A stretch of 64,000 nt of DNA from Phycomyces blakesleeanus NRRL 1555(-) (Eukaryota; Mucoromycota; Mucoromycetes; Mucorales; Phycomycetaceae). The translations under genes were made by a program, and so were the position numbers. Under the pieces are notes generated by a model. The model worked only from the letters and a program-made list of their open reading frames with translations, had not been told where the DNA came from and made no database searches. Of this stretch, positions 1 to 10,965 are shown in pieces. The DNA is taken from the NCBI RefSeq assembly GCF_001638985.1, contig NW_017265136.1, positions 1,074,726 through 1,138,725 of the forward strand, read 5' to 3'. How positions within the stretch are numbered: the first letter of the stretch is position 1; each line of letters starts with the position of its first letter.

Positions 1-79
1 TCTTTCTTTCTTTTTTATTACAGCAGATTTTGAAGCACAAGAACAAGATGTGGAGCACCGATGGGCCTTCCCTGGATAG
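1..79 (+). CDS. Possible last exon of an upstream gene (partial)
   Basis: The window opens with a pyrimidine-rich stretch ending in TTATTACAG at 15-23, which looks like a 3' splice site. The following bases give a short open frame ending at TAG 77-79, reading (from 26) DFEAQEQDVEHRWAFPG. A second frame from 24 stays open a little longer. There is too little to name a family, and the rest of the gene lies outside the window. The call rests only on the acceptor and a short open frame, so it is weak. Confidence 0.3.
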   Translation, partial: LSFFFITADFEAQEQDVEHRWAFPG

Positions 80-3000
80 GCATTTAGGATTTATATACTA
101 AAAACTTTTCTTCAATCAATAAACAAATAAATGTATACCATCTCTAAAATTATGCTGTTTTTATGTAGTATAGACTTATTAACTTTACATCTGCATATTT
201 ACAGAATATAAGTATTCTTATAAAGCTAGATAATAATGAATTGTGGTGCCTTATGTAGAAGTATTAGTTAAACTCATATAAAATCAAAGTAAAGTAAAGA
301 TATAGCAGAACATAGCCAATTTTGAATAAAGGTGGCTATTTCGAAATCAAATTACAAAAGTCTAACGCACTCATGGGAACTTTGATCAAGGGTACTATGA
401 TTGAGGCTCTCTTAGTAATAATATGTTCAAGAGTCTTTTACTAAAAGTAATTCACCAACCAATGCCTTGTTGGCATTTTGTTGGTATTTAAAGCCCAAAT
501 GACATATTATTCTAAATGTAGATAGCCAAGAGCTATTGTGATAGGTAAACATCATGGGAAAACTGTATTATATTTATCACATTGATAACTATCTCTTGCT
601 ATATTTATATATTTATACATAACTATAGATATTTTTATAGATATATCGGCTGTATTATCAATAATTTTTATTCAAAAACTTATATAAAAAGAAAGAAGTT
701 AAGATGTGCAAAGAATACAAAGCAGGAAAAGTAGGCCTAGTGGAGACATGATACTAAAACACAGTAACTTGATTTTTGTAAGTTCTTAACACTGCATTTT
801 GAGAGTTAATTCGAGCCAAGAATAATAATGATACAAGACGAAAGTGCATGTATAAAGATCACTCGAGACCGTGTACCTATTACTTAAAAATAAGACTTGG
901 TTTCCCAGTAATTACACACGAAAACTCACATAAAATTAATAAATAAAATAAAAGAAAAGAAATCATGCAATATATGACCAGCGTTTAATTTCCTAATTTA
1001 GAGTAAATCTTAGGTGCTGTTACATTAATATTTTTTTAGAGAAAATAATCTCTAGAATAGAAATAAACGTGAGTCTATGTATGTATAAAACCAATTGAAT
1101 TAATAATAAGAATAACTTTCTCTTCTTTTAATATCCTCAAGCATACATATACATTTACATATATACACAGAGATAGAGAGAATCTATTTTAAGCTATAAA
1201 TCTCCACATTATAGACTTGGTCAGGATTGGCTAACTCAAGCTGCTTGGCCAAGAGTTAATGTGGGTACAAAACGCACGGTTTTTCCTAGCACCAACAGCG
1301 ATGTCTGTTTGAACTCTTGGTGAGATCACTATTACGTTTGGATACAAGCTTTTTTTTATGTTTACAAATGTAGATATTGCCTTGAAGCTTACACGCTTCA
1401 ATTTAAAGAATGTAAGTTACCCAAAGAGCAAAGCCAAAAGGATATCGTATGATTAAATGGCAGAATAAGGCCGTGCTTTGATACATACATATACATAGAA
1501 AACTAACATCACAAAGTTTAAGCTATCTTATTTTATGTCCGTGCGTGGGTCTTGATTTATTTTTAACAAACTATAGACAAGACTAGCTGATACAATTAAA
1601 ATGTCTTTCTTACAAATAGTTTCTTGTCTTTATATATATATCTTTTTATTACAAGCCGTGTTTTTCTACAACCAGACACAAGAAGAAATAAAGCGTATAT
1701 ATATATATATATTATTCTAATTTCCTTCATAAACTTCTCAATTGATATTCCCAAATGGTTCTTAGTTGCATGAGTGTGCGTGAGTGAGTGTGTGTGTGTG
1801 TGTGTGTGAGTGTGCTCGGTGACAGATTTGGTTCAAGAGTAGTTATCCTATACCTTCATTTGTAACGATTTCTCTCTTGTCTTTTTATATATATAAAAAA
1901 ATGGAAACCTACACCTGTTTACTTTCCTTCTAATAATGTTGCATGCGTGTGGTGGGGGGGATTATGGATAATATTCGAGTGACCCTTTTATTCTTGGTGC
2001 ATAAAAAATCAAAATAAAAACTATTTTTCAAGGAGTGTTTGTAATATTAAAGAAGACCATTTGTAGTTTGTTTTTTTTTAAAAAAGAAATATTTAAATTA
2101 TAATTACACACATGTACTCTACAAAGCCTTGAGTTCCTATGAATATAAAGAGTTCTCCCCTTCGCATATATTTTCCTTGAGAAGATTACACTTTTGTTAT
2201 ATATAAATCTGCTACTGTCTACAAGTGTATATTCAGTATATTTGTATCCGTAGTGTGTGTGTGTGTGTGTACAGAGAGATATTAATATATTTGGTGCATC
2301 TTGCCTGTCCCAAGTTTTTAGTATTGATAATAAAAATAAGAAAGCGACCTTTATGAATCTGAGAATCTAAAGATCTCACAACCTGTATAATTATGATGCT
2401 TTTATTTTTGTAATGTCAAATCAAGACGATGATTAAGATGAAGAACGTGATCATGGTTTACAAGAAGATATTTGTAGGACAAGGAATAATCATAATAATC
2501 ATAATAATCATAATAATTACAATAATTACAATAATTACAATATATACTATATAATACAATATATGGAACCCGAATCTGTCTCTGTTTCTCTCTCTCTGTG
2601 TGTGGGGAGGGGTTAGCGACTCTTCAACCTTATCAATCTACCTCTCTCTCTTTGTACATTTATATCTCTGTGTATGTGTGTGCTTATTATTTTTAAATCT
2701 CAGTGTTACCCAGGTAGAGTTACCCAATCGCTTTGAAATCTCCCATTCTCTTATTTTCTTCGCTTCCTTTTTCTTTTCCTTTTTTTTATACTTTATTTTA
2801 TTTTGGCCTGCTCTTATTCTTACTATACTCCTTCTCTCATTAGTCAAATAAACGGGTATGTCGAAACTATCACCAATTTCCTATACACACATTTATCACT
2901 ATCACTATCACTATTTTCTTGCTTGCTTCTTTTATATATATATCTGTATATGTTTAAATAGTAGTAACAATGATAATAATAAGAGAAAGAATAAAATAAA

Positions 3001-3782
3001 CAAAAAAGAAAGGAAAGAACAAGAACAAGAACAAGAAAGGTCACATACATATATCTTTGACCCATCTTATATGGACGGATAATAAAGCAATGTCAACATT
3101 GACATTGTCTGGTCATTGCACACATAGTCATCTCGGCAGTTGATAGGATTTCTGGGGATGATTATTGCTGCGTATCCATTGTTCTTTTTCTCTCTCTTAT
3201 TGAACTTTCGAGAAAACATCATTTCCCCCTTTTATACATACATACTTATACATACATACTTATACAAATGCATATACATACATACCTATATATATACATT
3301 TATTTATTTAAATATCATTTGAAAATAATAATAATAATCAAAAAGAATCTCAACTAACATGTGGTCTCTCTTTGTCTTTCTTTCTTTCTCGCTCTCTTTA
3401 TCTCTATCTCTATATATATATATATATCGCTACCTCGCTCTAATTACTCTGCTCATTACACTCATTCTGGAAACCCATCTGCTTTACAATCGTTGCCATA
3501 TCAACAATACTCACCTATTTTTTTTTCCTCATAAAAAAAAACTCGTGTCGACTTGGCAAAACAACGTGCTTTTTCTGTCCGCTCGGTGTTGTCACACCCT
3601 GTTCATTAATATGTGGATTGACTCGATTGAATTCTTTCCCACTGTTACTCTTACTCACTCACTCACTAAATCACTAAATCACTAAATCACTAAATCAAAA
3701 CTTATATTTCTCGAACCTTGTGTTTGCACTATGTTTTCTCGGCCTTGAAAAATAATAATCATAATAGAATAATCTCTAAAAG
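80..3782. other. Intergenic, AT-rich, no gene seen
   Basis: About 3.7 kb without a convincing reading frame. It holds simple repeats: TG runs near 1783-1808 and 2254-2270, AT runs near 1697-1712 and 3412-3426, AATAATC-type repeats near 2487-2530, and pyrimidine-rich CT tracts near 2583-2660 and 3365-3410. The last 150 bases before the RasB gene contain TCACTAAA repeats (3657-3697). The short open frames here are low-complexity and lack family resemblance. Confidence 0.6.
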
Positions 3783-4981
3783 ATGATGCTCTACAAGCTG
3801 GTCGTTTTGGGCGATGGTGGTGTGGGAAAGGTATGGCATATTAGTAGTAGACATGACAATAAGAACCTCTCAGGTCACACAGATATTGGATTGGACGGGT
3901 TATTTTGTATTGAACTTCTTTTTTTTATAATTCTTCCCCTTCTATAGACTGCCTTGACTATACAGGTATGACAAAAATAAAAGTGAATGTGTGAATACGA
4001 TTCAACTTTTTATACCGGCCATTAACTATCAAGGGCATCAGCTGTGTCTTAACCATTTCGTTGGTAAGTTATAAAAAATAAATTCAATTGTCAACTTTGA
4101 TCTTTCTTTCTTTTTTTTTTTTTAAAAAAAAAGTAAGGCTTACTAAGCTAATTGTATTTATTATTATAGAGGTATGTTCCCGATTAAATAGATCTTTGGC
4201 TCTTTGATTTCTTTTATCAAGGTCTAAATAGATCCTTGGTTTTGCTCGTTATTTATTCAATTGTATTCCAGACGTATGATCCCACAATCGAAGATTCTTA
4301 TCGCAAGCAGGTCGTTATTGAAGACCAGCCTTGTGTTTTGGAAGTCTTGGATACAGCCGGACAAGGTAATTATAATAAAAACCTTAAAAATTATTTTTAC
4401 TCGATCACATATATTAAAAAATAACAATACTGTTTTATTGTATTCAGAGGAATACACTGCCTTGAGAGACCAATGGATCAGGTAAGAATAAGTAACAGTA
4501 ATAATAATGCTGGACCTAAACACTACTATCAATATAACTTATTTTTTTCCTTTATTTTTCTAAATCAACTTATCTATATAAACTGTACATACAATATATG
4601 CTTTGATCATCTTATAGAGACGGAGAAGGGTTTTTGCTAGTATACTCCATAACATCTCATTCGACCTTTGATCGTGTCGAACGTTTCCGTGACCAGATCT
4701 TCAGAGTCAAGGATGTTGACAATGTTCCCTTGATGCTTGTCGGAAACAAGTGCGATAAGGTTACCGAGCGTGAAGTGACACGCGAGGAAGGTTACGCGAT
4801 GGCAAAACGACTTGCCTGCGAATTCATTGAGACCTCTGCAAAAACCTGCGTCAATGTCGAACGTTCTTTCTACCAAGTCGTCAAAATCATTCGTGCCCAG
4901 AGAGATGGCATGCGCTCCGGCGTCAAGAAAAATGGAAAGGGAAAGGGAAAAGACAAAAAACCACCCTGCGTTGTGCTTTAG
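3783..4981 (+). CDS. rasB: RasB/Ras2-type small GTPase
   Basis: A membrane-anchored Ras-family GTPase that in filamentous fungi signals in polarity and morphogenesis. Predicted exons are 3783-3830, 3948-3965, 4042-4063, 4170-4171, 4272-4365, 4448-4481 and 4618-4981, giving 193 residues. Visible motifs are the P-loop GDGGVGKT (residues 10-17), the effector region YDPTIEDSYRK, DTAGQEEY (switch II), NKCDK (guanine specificity) and ETSAK. It ends in KKPPCVVL, a CaaX box with terminal Leu that favours geranylgeranylation, preceded by a Gly/Lys-rich stretch. GDGGVGKTALTIQLCLNHFV and RDQWIRDGEGF match the RasB branch rather than Ras1. Exons 2-4 are only 18, 22 and 2 nt. The 2-nt exon is needed to rebuild the conserved V-E-T junction and the frame. 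There is an in-frame MM at the start; the first Met is used here. Confidence 0.9.
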
Positions 4982-5025
4982 AGAATAATATAACATCTTT
5001 AAATCATTATTATTATTACTACTAT

Positions 5026-5063
<38 letters not shown>

Positions 5064-8000
5064 TTCTTATTACCCTATTTACCTTATTTACTTTCCTTTT
5101 CTTTCTGTCTGATCCATCTCTTTATTTTCTTACTCGCATTATCGCTCACTCCTCACAATCCTTTCTCCATTCTTATTTTTTAAATTTTTCATTTTTCTTT
5201 CCCTTTTCTTTATTTCTTATAGTGCGCAAAGGAGTGACAATATAGAGATCTCATTAATATCTGTGGCTTGCTGTGCAATGCCATCTTGTGCTTTTGATTA
5301 TTTCTCTTGGCTTGTCATTTCCTCATTTTTATAGACCAAGAAGACGAAAACACACTTAATTACAAACCTGTCTTATTATTCCCCTTTCTTTCCCCTCTTT
5401 AAGAAAATATAAAGAAGTAATGGTAGTAGTACTTGATAATACAAACACACACAAACACACACAAACACACATAGCTACATAATTAAATCTATACTTTATT
5501 GCTTCTCTATATTTACTCATCTTCATCTTCATTTTCTTTCTATTAATTGAACCACATTGGCTTCGGTCAATTAGAAAACCCTATAAAAAATAACTGTTCA
5601 TTTATTTTATTTGATTTACTATTGAAACGATTGTGAATCTCCATGCGTATCTATACATATATATATAAAGAAACCAAGCTGGGAGAGAAGCCGGGGTAAT
5701 TTTAAAAGGAAAAATACAAATTACAATAGAGGATCCAGTCAAATCCGGATAATTGTTCTGCTTGTTGTTGCTGTTGTTGTTGTGTTTATTTGACAATCAA
5801 CAGAGCAAAATTTATGTCTCATTCCCATCTTTGGTGGCTGTTTCTCTCTCTCTCTCTCTCTTCCTTCCTTTCCTTGTGTTATCTTGGAGTACATTGCTAA
5901 TTTGAATTCAGAGCAATATTCTATTTGCGGTAATATTCAAAAAGCACTCTTGATGTGTGTTACCAGGCTTCTGGTGCAATAATTACAAGAATAATAGTTA
6001 GTATTTGATCCTGTTTCAAAGAACAATGTACATATGTGTTTGATTCATTTATATAGAATTGCTTGAAACAAAGAAAGACATTTATACTAACACTACACTA
6101 CACTACACTACACTACACTACACTATTACTTTTCTTTTTATATTTTAAATACATAAATGAACAACATTTCTCTATCTCTGTCTTTGTAAAACATAGGCGA
6201 GTACACTCACGCCAATATATTGTTACTGTACATCAGCGGAGGTTTACGTAGAATATTTAGACTTTGGGTTACGCCGATGGGCCATGAAAAAGATACCAAA
6301 AAAAAGAAGGGAATTTTATTACATATATATATATGTATGTATAGCAAAGAAAATCATATGCTGAAGTATCCGCTCACAGGATTTTACTGCGCACATGAAA
6401 GCAGAATCCGTTAACGTAATATAGTCATAATTTTCTTACAGAAAGGAAAATAAACTTATTTTTACTTTCTTCTTCTCTCACAAACAATTGATGAAAAACT
6501 TAAGTGATGACATAGACACAAGACACAGACACAGACACAGACACAAGCACAAGCGTAAATAAAATAAAATAAAATAAAATAAAATAAAATAAAATAAAAT
6601 AAAATAAAATAAAATAAAATAAAATAAAATAATATATTATGGGTAAAACTATTAATTCAGCTGTCATTACATATATTACTTTTTATTTTATTTTATATTA
6701 CTTTTCTTTTCTTGAATATATATGTATAATATATGAGCTTATATTATCTCCTTGGAAACTATCGGTTACACCAGATCTTCCAGGAAAATTTTGCAGACTT
6801 CTTGTGCGTGTCATCCGTACTTGTGCTCCCGGAGGATAGACCGTCGTAGTCTACTTGTTGAGAGAAAACTTGGAACTTATCGATTATATTAAAAGTAATA
6901 TTTATACACATATATACATACACACATATTACATATTACATATGTTGGAGTATAGCTTGAGGATTTACATGTGATTACTCCAAAAATTTACTAGTTACAA
7001 GCATTGAACAATATATAATTATGTAATTCGCTTGTACAAACTTCATTTATTTAGACTTTTTTAAATTTTGTCTTTTAAAAGAGTAATGGTTATTTAATTA
7101 TGAATAGCGTAAACGTTTAAGACAGGCTTGGTAAATTAAGTCAAAGCATAATGATAATAATAGTCAGAAGATACATCCTCTTGAAATACCTATTAGGAAA
7201 CAAGGATGCTGTGTGAAGAGACAAACCCAGTATTGAATCTACACAAAGGATGATGTTACTCTTTCGGCAATAAATGAAGTAAAAGATCATTCTCACTCTC
7301 CGTCCAAAGTATTCTAAACAAGGAATGTAACACGGAGCGCAATATCAATTATAAAGAGAGAGAGAGAGAAAGAGAGAAAAGAGGAAGAAGAAAAAGGATC
7401 GTCAGAACGAGAAAGACTAGATTTTGTGATTCTCCATTTTTCTTAATAAGGACACAAGTGTCATATATTCTCTCGTTCACCAAGAAAAAAAAACAAGAGA
7501 AAATTAAGTGAAAAAGCGCACAAATGAGAGAAAATAATAATATCACACTTTTATTGTTATTGTTATAATAAGCTGAGAATATTAAGGCTTGACCTCCAAT
7601 CGACTTTCTTACGATTTTTATATAAAAAGCAACGAAGATAGATCCGTTGATAAGAACTTTAAGCTAAAATGAAAGTCTAAACGAGAAGTTTAAAGAGCAA
7701 TGAATTACACGTAACATGTAGATAAATTACAATTTCAATTTCAATTGCAATTTCAATTACAAGTATATATAGTGCTTGCGGTAGAAAGAAGCGAGAAAAG
7801 AAAAGAAAAAACTATACATGTGCTTTTTTGACTCGATTACTTTAAATGTCTTGGTTTATTTGTATCCAGAATATCATGTTACAGATATCAATCTACTGTT
7901 CATCTTGTAATTTGTTCAGATAATACAACCACTGCAACGGAGTACCTACCTTTATCTTTGGCTTCTAATAATTCAATAGATAATTGAGCAACAGTGAATT

Positions 8001-8759
8001 ACATTAATTTTAAATTAATTAATTAATTAATTAATTAGTTAATTAAAGGTTTTCTCTCTCTTTTGAATAAACACAACAGTTCATTTCTTTCTTTGAATTT
8101 CTTCTTCTTCTTCTTCTTTATTATTTTTGCAGATGTTCAATTGAGGTTATATGTTTGAATTGAATCTCACTTTGAAAGATTTTTAATGCAGATCAGTTTA
8201 AGTTATTTCGTATGGAAGTAACATCATAAAAAATTGAGATTCATACGCATATTCCCATATATTTTTTTAAGGATGCCGATAAAAATGATAATGCTATACA
8301 TGGGTATTTATATAAGCATATACATCATGTGCTCTATTATATACATATATCTATACTGCTTTATACTTTTGATAAAGAAGATATGCTTGTAGACATATGG
8401 AGTGCTTTCTTAGACCAACCGAAATATGCTAGTGTAATCAAGTGGTTTACGAATCCATTCTCCTAGTCTGGTATTAGACGAGTTTGTTTCCCGTAAGCTT
8501 AGGGCTCTATACGTATTAAAAATGCTTGAATAGATATTTTGCTTTTATTTTTATTCTTACTTTTTTAAAGTATTATACGAATAATTAATCAGGGTTCATT
8601 TGTACTTTATTTCTCTTATAACAGAAAAAGATAAAATAAGGCTATATAACTATATTATATTTTTTTGATGGTATAAAAGAAAATAAATGTGTTCCTTTTT
8701 CTCATACACATACTTTGCTCTAAAGATATAAAATAAAAAGCTCACCCTTTACCATCCCC
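4982..8759. other. Intergenic with microsatellites, no gene seen
   Basis: About 3.8 kb with no supported gene. It contains an ACT trinucleotide run just after the RasB stop (about 5018-5061), CACACAAA repeats near 5444-5470, a CACTA run near 6092-6125, a long AAAAT pentanucleotide array at about 6556-6633, purine-rich GA tracts near 7354-7395, and TTAA repeats near 8015-8045. Open frames in this stretch are short and compositionally biased. No tRNA-like cloverleaf was recognised. Confidence 0.6.
6556..6633. repeat. AAAAT pentanucleotide microsatellite
   Basis: About fifteen consecutive AAAAT units with almost no interruptions, in the spacer between the RasB gene and the eRF1-like gene. This is simple-sequence DNA and is likely length-variable between strains. 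Confidence 0.9.
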
Positions 8760-10592
8760 ATGATAATCGAAGAAGAAATCGAGTCCACGCTAAAAACGTG
8801 GAAAACTCACAATATTATCAAGAACCTTGGTGAAAAGCAAGGGTAAAATAACCTTACCTTTGTTATATACAACCCAATTCTTTTTAACCATTCTTTTGGG
8901 GGATTTTTTTGCTACTACTGTTTTTGTAGAAAACAGAAATCCAAGATATCTCTATTGATATGTATACATTGAATCCAATACAGAGATTATTATAATAATA
9001 GCTTTATGTTTCTCACAAAGGCGCGTCTTTTATTACTATTATTACTATTATTATTATTATTACTATTATCTTCTTGGAAAATAGCACCTGGAGATGAACT
9101 CAACAGTATAAATAAGTTTATATTGACAAAGCGCACCGAAGCAAGAAATATAAAGTCTAGTACCCAACGTACATTAGCTCTAGACTCACTTGACTCTACC
9201 AAAACAAGTCTACAAGAATATTCAAAGAGTAAGAGATTAACATACACAATACGTATAAAAGCAAAAAAGAAAAGGGAAGACTAATACTATTCTTTTGACA
9301 ATTTTCCAAACTTTTACTTTACTTTGCTTGGCTTTATTTTAATTCCTTTATTTTTCTTCTTCTCTAAACTATAAAATGCTGTCGGTACAGTCCCGCCAAA
9401 TGGTTTGGTTGTATATGCAGATGCTACACCAAGGAAAAGAGAGAAAAATGGAGACACAAAGATTTCTTTTGAGCCATCTAAACCTATATCAAAAACCATG
9501 TATATTCGTAGCAATCACTTCCACATAGAAACCTTGAAAAAACAACTCGAGGTTGATGTTGAATTTGGGGTCATTATTATGGATGGGAATAGTACGCTCT
9601 TTGGCATACTTTCCGGAAACGACAGGAGAGTGCTACGAGAGGTACGCTCAGAAGTTCCTAGCCAAAAGAGTCGTAGAGGAAACAGCTCAAATCATGTATC
9701 AAAAATATGCAATGAGATTCGCCATAAACACATCAAGCAAATCTGCGAACTTGCAGTTAATTATTTCATTAAAGATAACAAGGTATGATATAATAGCCAG
9801 ATACCCAATACCCAAAGAAAAAAAAGGTTATTGTGAATTGCAAGCAAATATACTTATGTTTGGGTATAGTGTATTGTAGAAGGAATTATTCTGGCCGGCT
9901 CGGCGGGATTGAAGTCTGAACTCTACAAGTCAAGCCTTTTAGACTGTCGCCTTCGAGAAAGAGTGTTCAGTGTGGTGACCACAGACCACTGTGGAAAAAC
10001 AGGTTTTTATCAAGCTGTGAACCTGGCTTCAAATGATATAAGGGGAAGAAAAATCCTCAAAGAAAGACACTTGCTCCAAAACCATCACGAAGAGACGTTG
10101 AAAAATGCCAGTAAATCATGTTATGGTGTAATAGATACCGTAAATGCACTCAAGAACGGCTTGATCCGTCATTTAATTATCTGGCGCGGCTTAAATTACG
10201 TGCGTTATGACTTGAATGACAGCCAACAGAACAGACGTGTTTTTAACATAAGTGAAGAACAAGCGGAGGAGCTTGGGCCGTGTTCTGTTCAAGAATTTCT
10301 CGAGGAATACACTCAAATGGAACTTTATAGCACTACATCTTTGGTTGAATGGATACTTGAAACTTGCGCACAGTTTGGGACAATGGTTAATATGGTGTCT
10401 GAGTGTTCTGAGGAAGGTCTTCGCTTTGTTAAACAATACGAAGGATTAGGTGGAATTTTTTACTACAAGGTAAACAGACAGCTACATATATTGTGTACTG
10501 AAATGTTTTGATAGTAATTCTTCTTTAATTGTCACCATTTCATCCACTAGAACAAGCATATAAACCTCCAAAAGAACAAGAAGACAGTTTAG
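8760..10592 (+). CDS. Divergent eRF1 (peptide chain release factor) paralog, GGQ lost
   Basis: Predicted exons 8760-8842, 8930-8961, 9085-9228, 9391-9782, 9870-10469 and 10551-10592 give 430 residues, close to eRF1 (about 437), and the family alignment runs from end to end. Domain 1 has NIKS at residues 60-63, the position expected in eRF1, but the GTS loop reads KSK (31-33) and the YxCxxxF motif reads YIRSNHF (124-130). SKIPPNGLVVY matches the eRF1 NKVPPNGLVVY segment. Domain 2 keeps FGVIIMDGNSTLFG, but the GGQ loop reads RRGNSS (181-186), so GGQ has become RGN. Domain 3 keeps CYGVIDTVNAL, FVKQYEGLGGI and surrounding helices. The family terminates translation by recognising stop codons and hydrolysing peptidyl-tRNA; without GGQ this copy should not hydrolyse. 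The last exon is the least certain: it gives a short basic tail instead of the acidic eRF1 tail. Confidence 0.85.
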
Positions 10593-10965
10593 GGTACATT
10601 AAACAGGTGCGTTTAGCTCATAGTATCAAATATTATTCTTACTATTATTGTTTTAAAAAAATATGTGCTTAATTTTGCAATGAATCTATGCAAAATTCGA
10701 ATAAAGAAACGGTTACAAGTACATTGATTGAGTAAATTGAGACATTACCCATATATCACTATATATATATCTATATTAGACTTGATATACTCGAAGAGTC
10801 TATAATGAATCATTTATAAATATATCAGCTAGATATTCTCACGGCATATAAAAGGAGAATTTGGGAGTCTTTAACAGAACTCACTATAAAATAGTATAAA
10901 TTAATAAAGATATATTATGTTGTCACTTTCTTTCTTCAATGCGTTCTTTTCTCAATAATAAAACG
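10593..10965. other. Short spacer between eRF1-like and Xrn1-like genes
   Basis: A 373-bp AT-rich spacer between two genes on the same strand. An alternative frame just downstream of 10552 (QAYKPPKEQEDSLGYIKQ, ending before GTGCG at 10608) could be an alternative last exon of the eRF1-like gene, but its phase does not fit the donor at 10470. Nothing else is recognised. Confidence 0.5.

Noticed and set aside
9006..9084. A frame with a run of about 14 leucines before the eRF1-like exon
   Set aside because: It is a TTA/CTA trinucleotide run inside the intron 8962-9084; splicing from 8961 to 9085 gives the family sequence ISLLISPGDEL.
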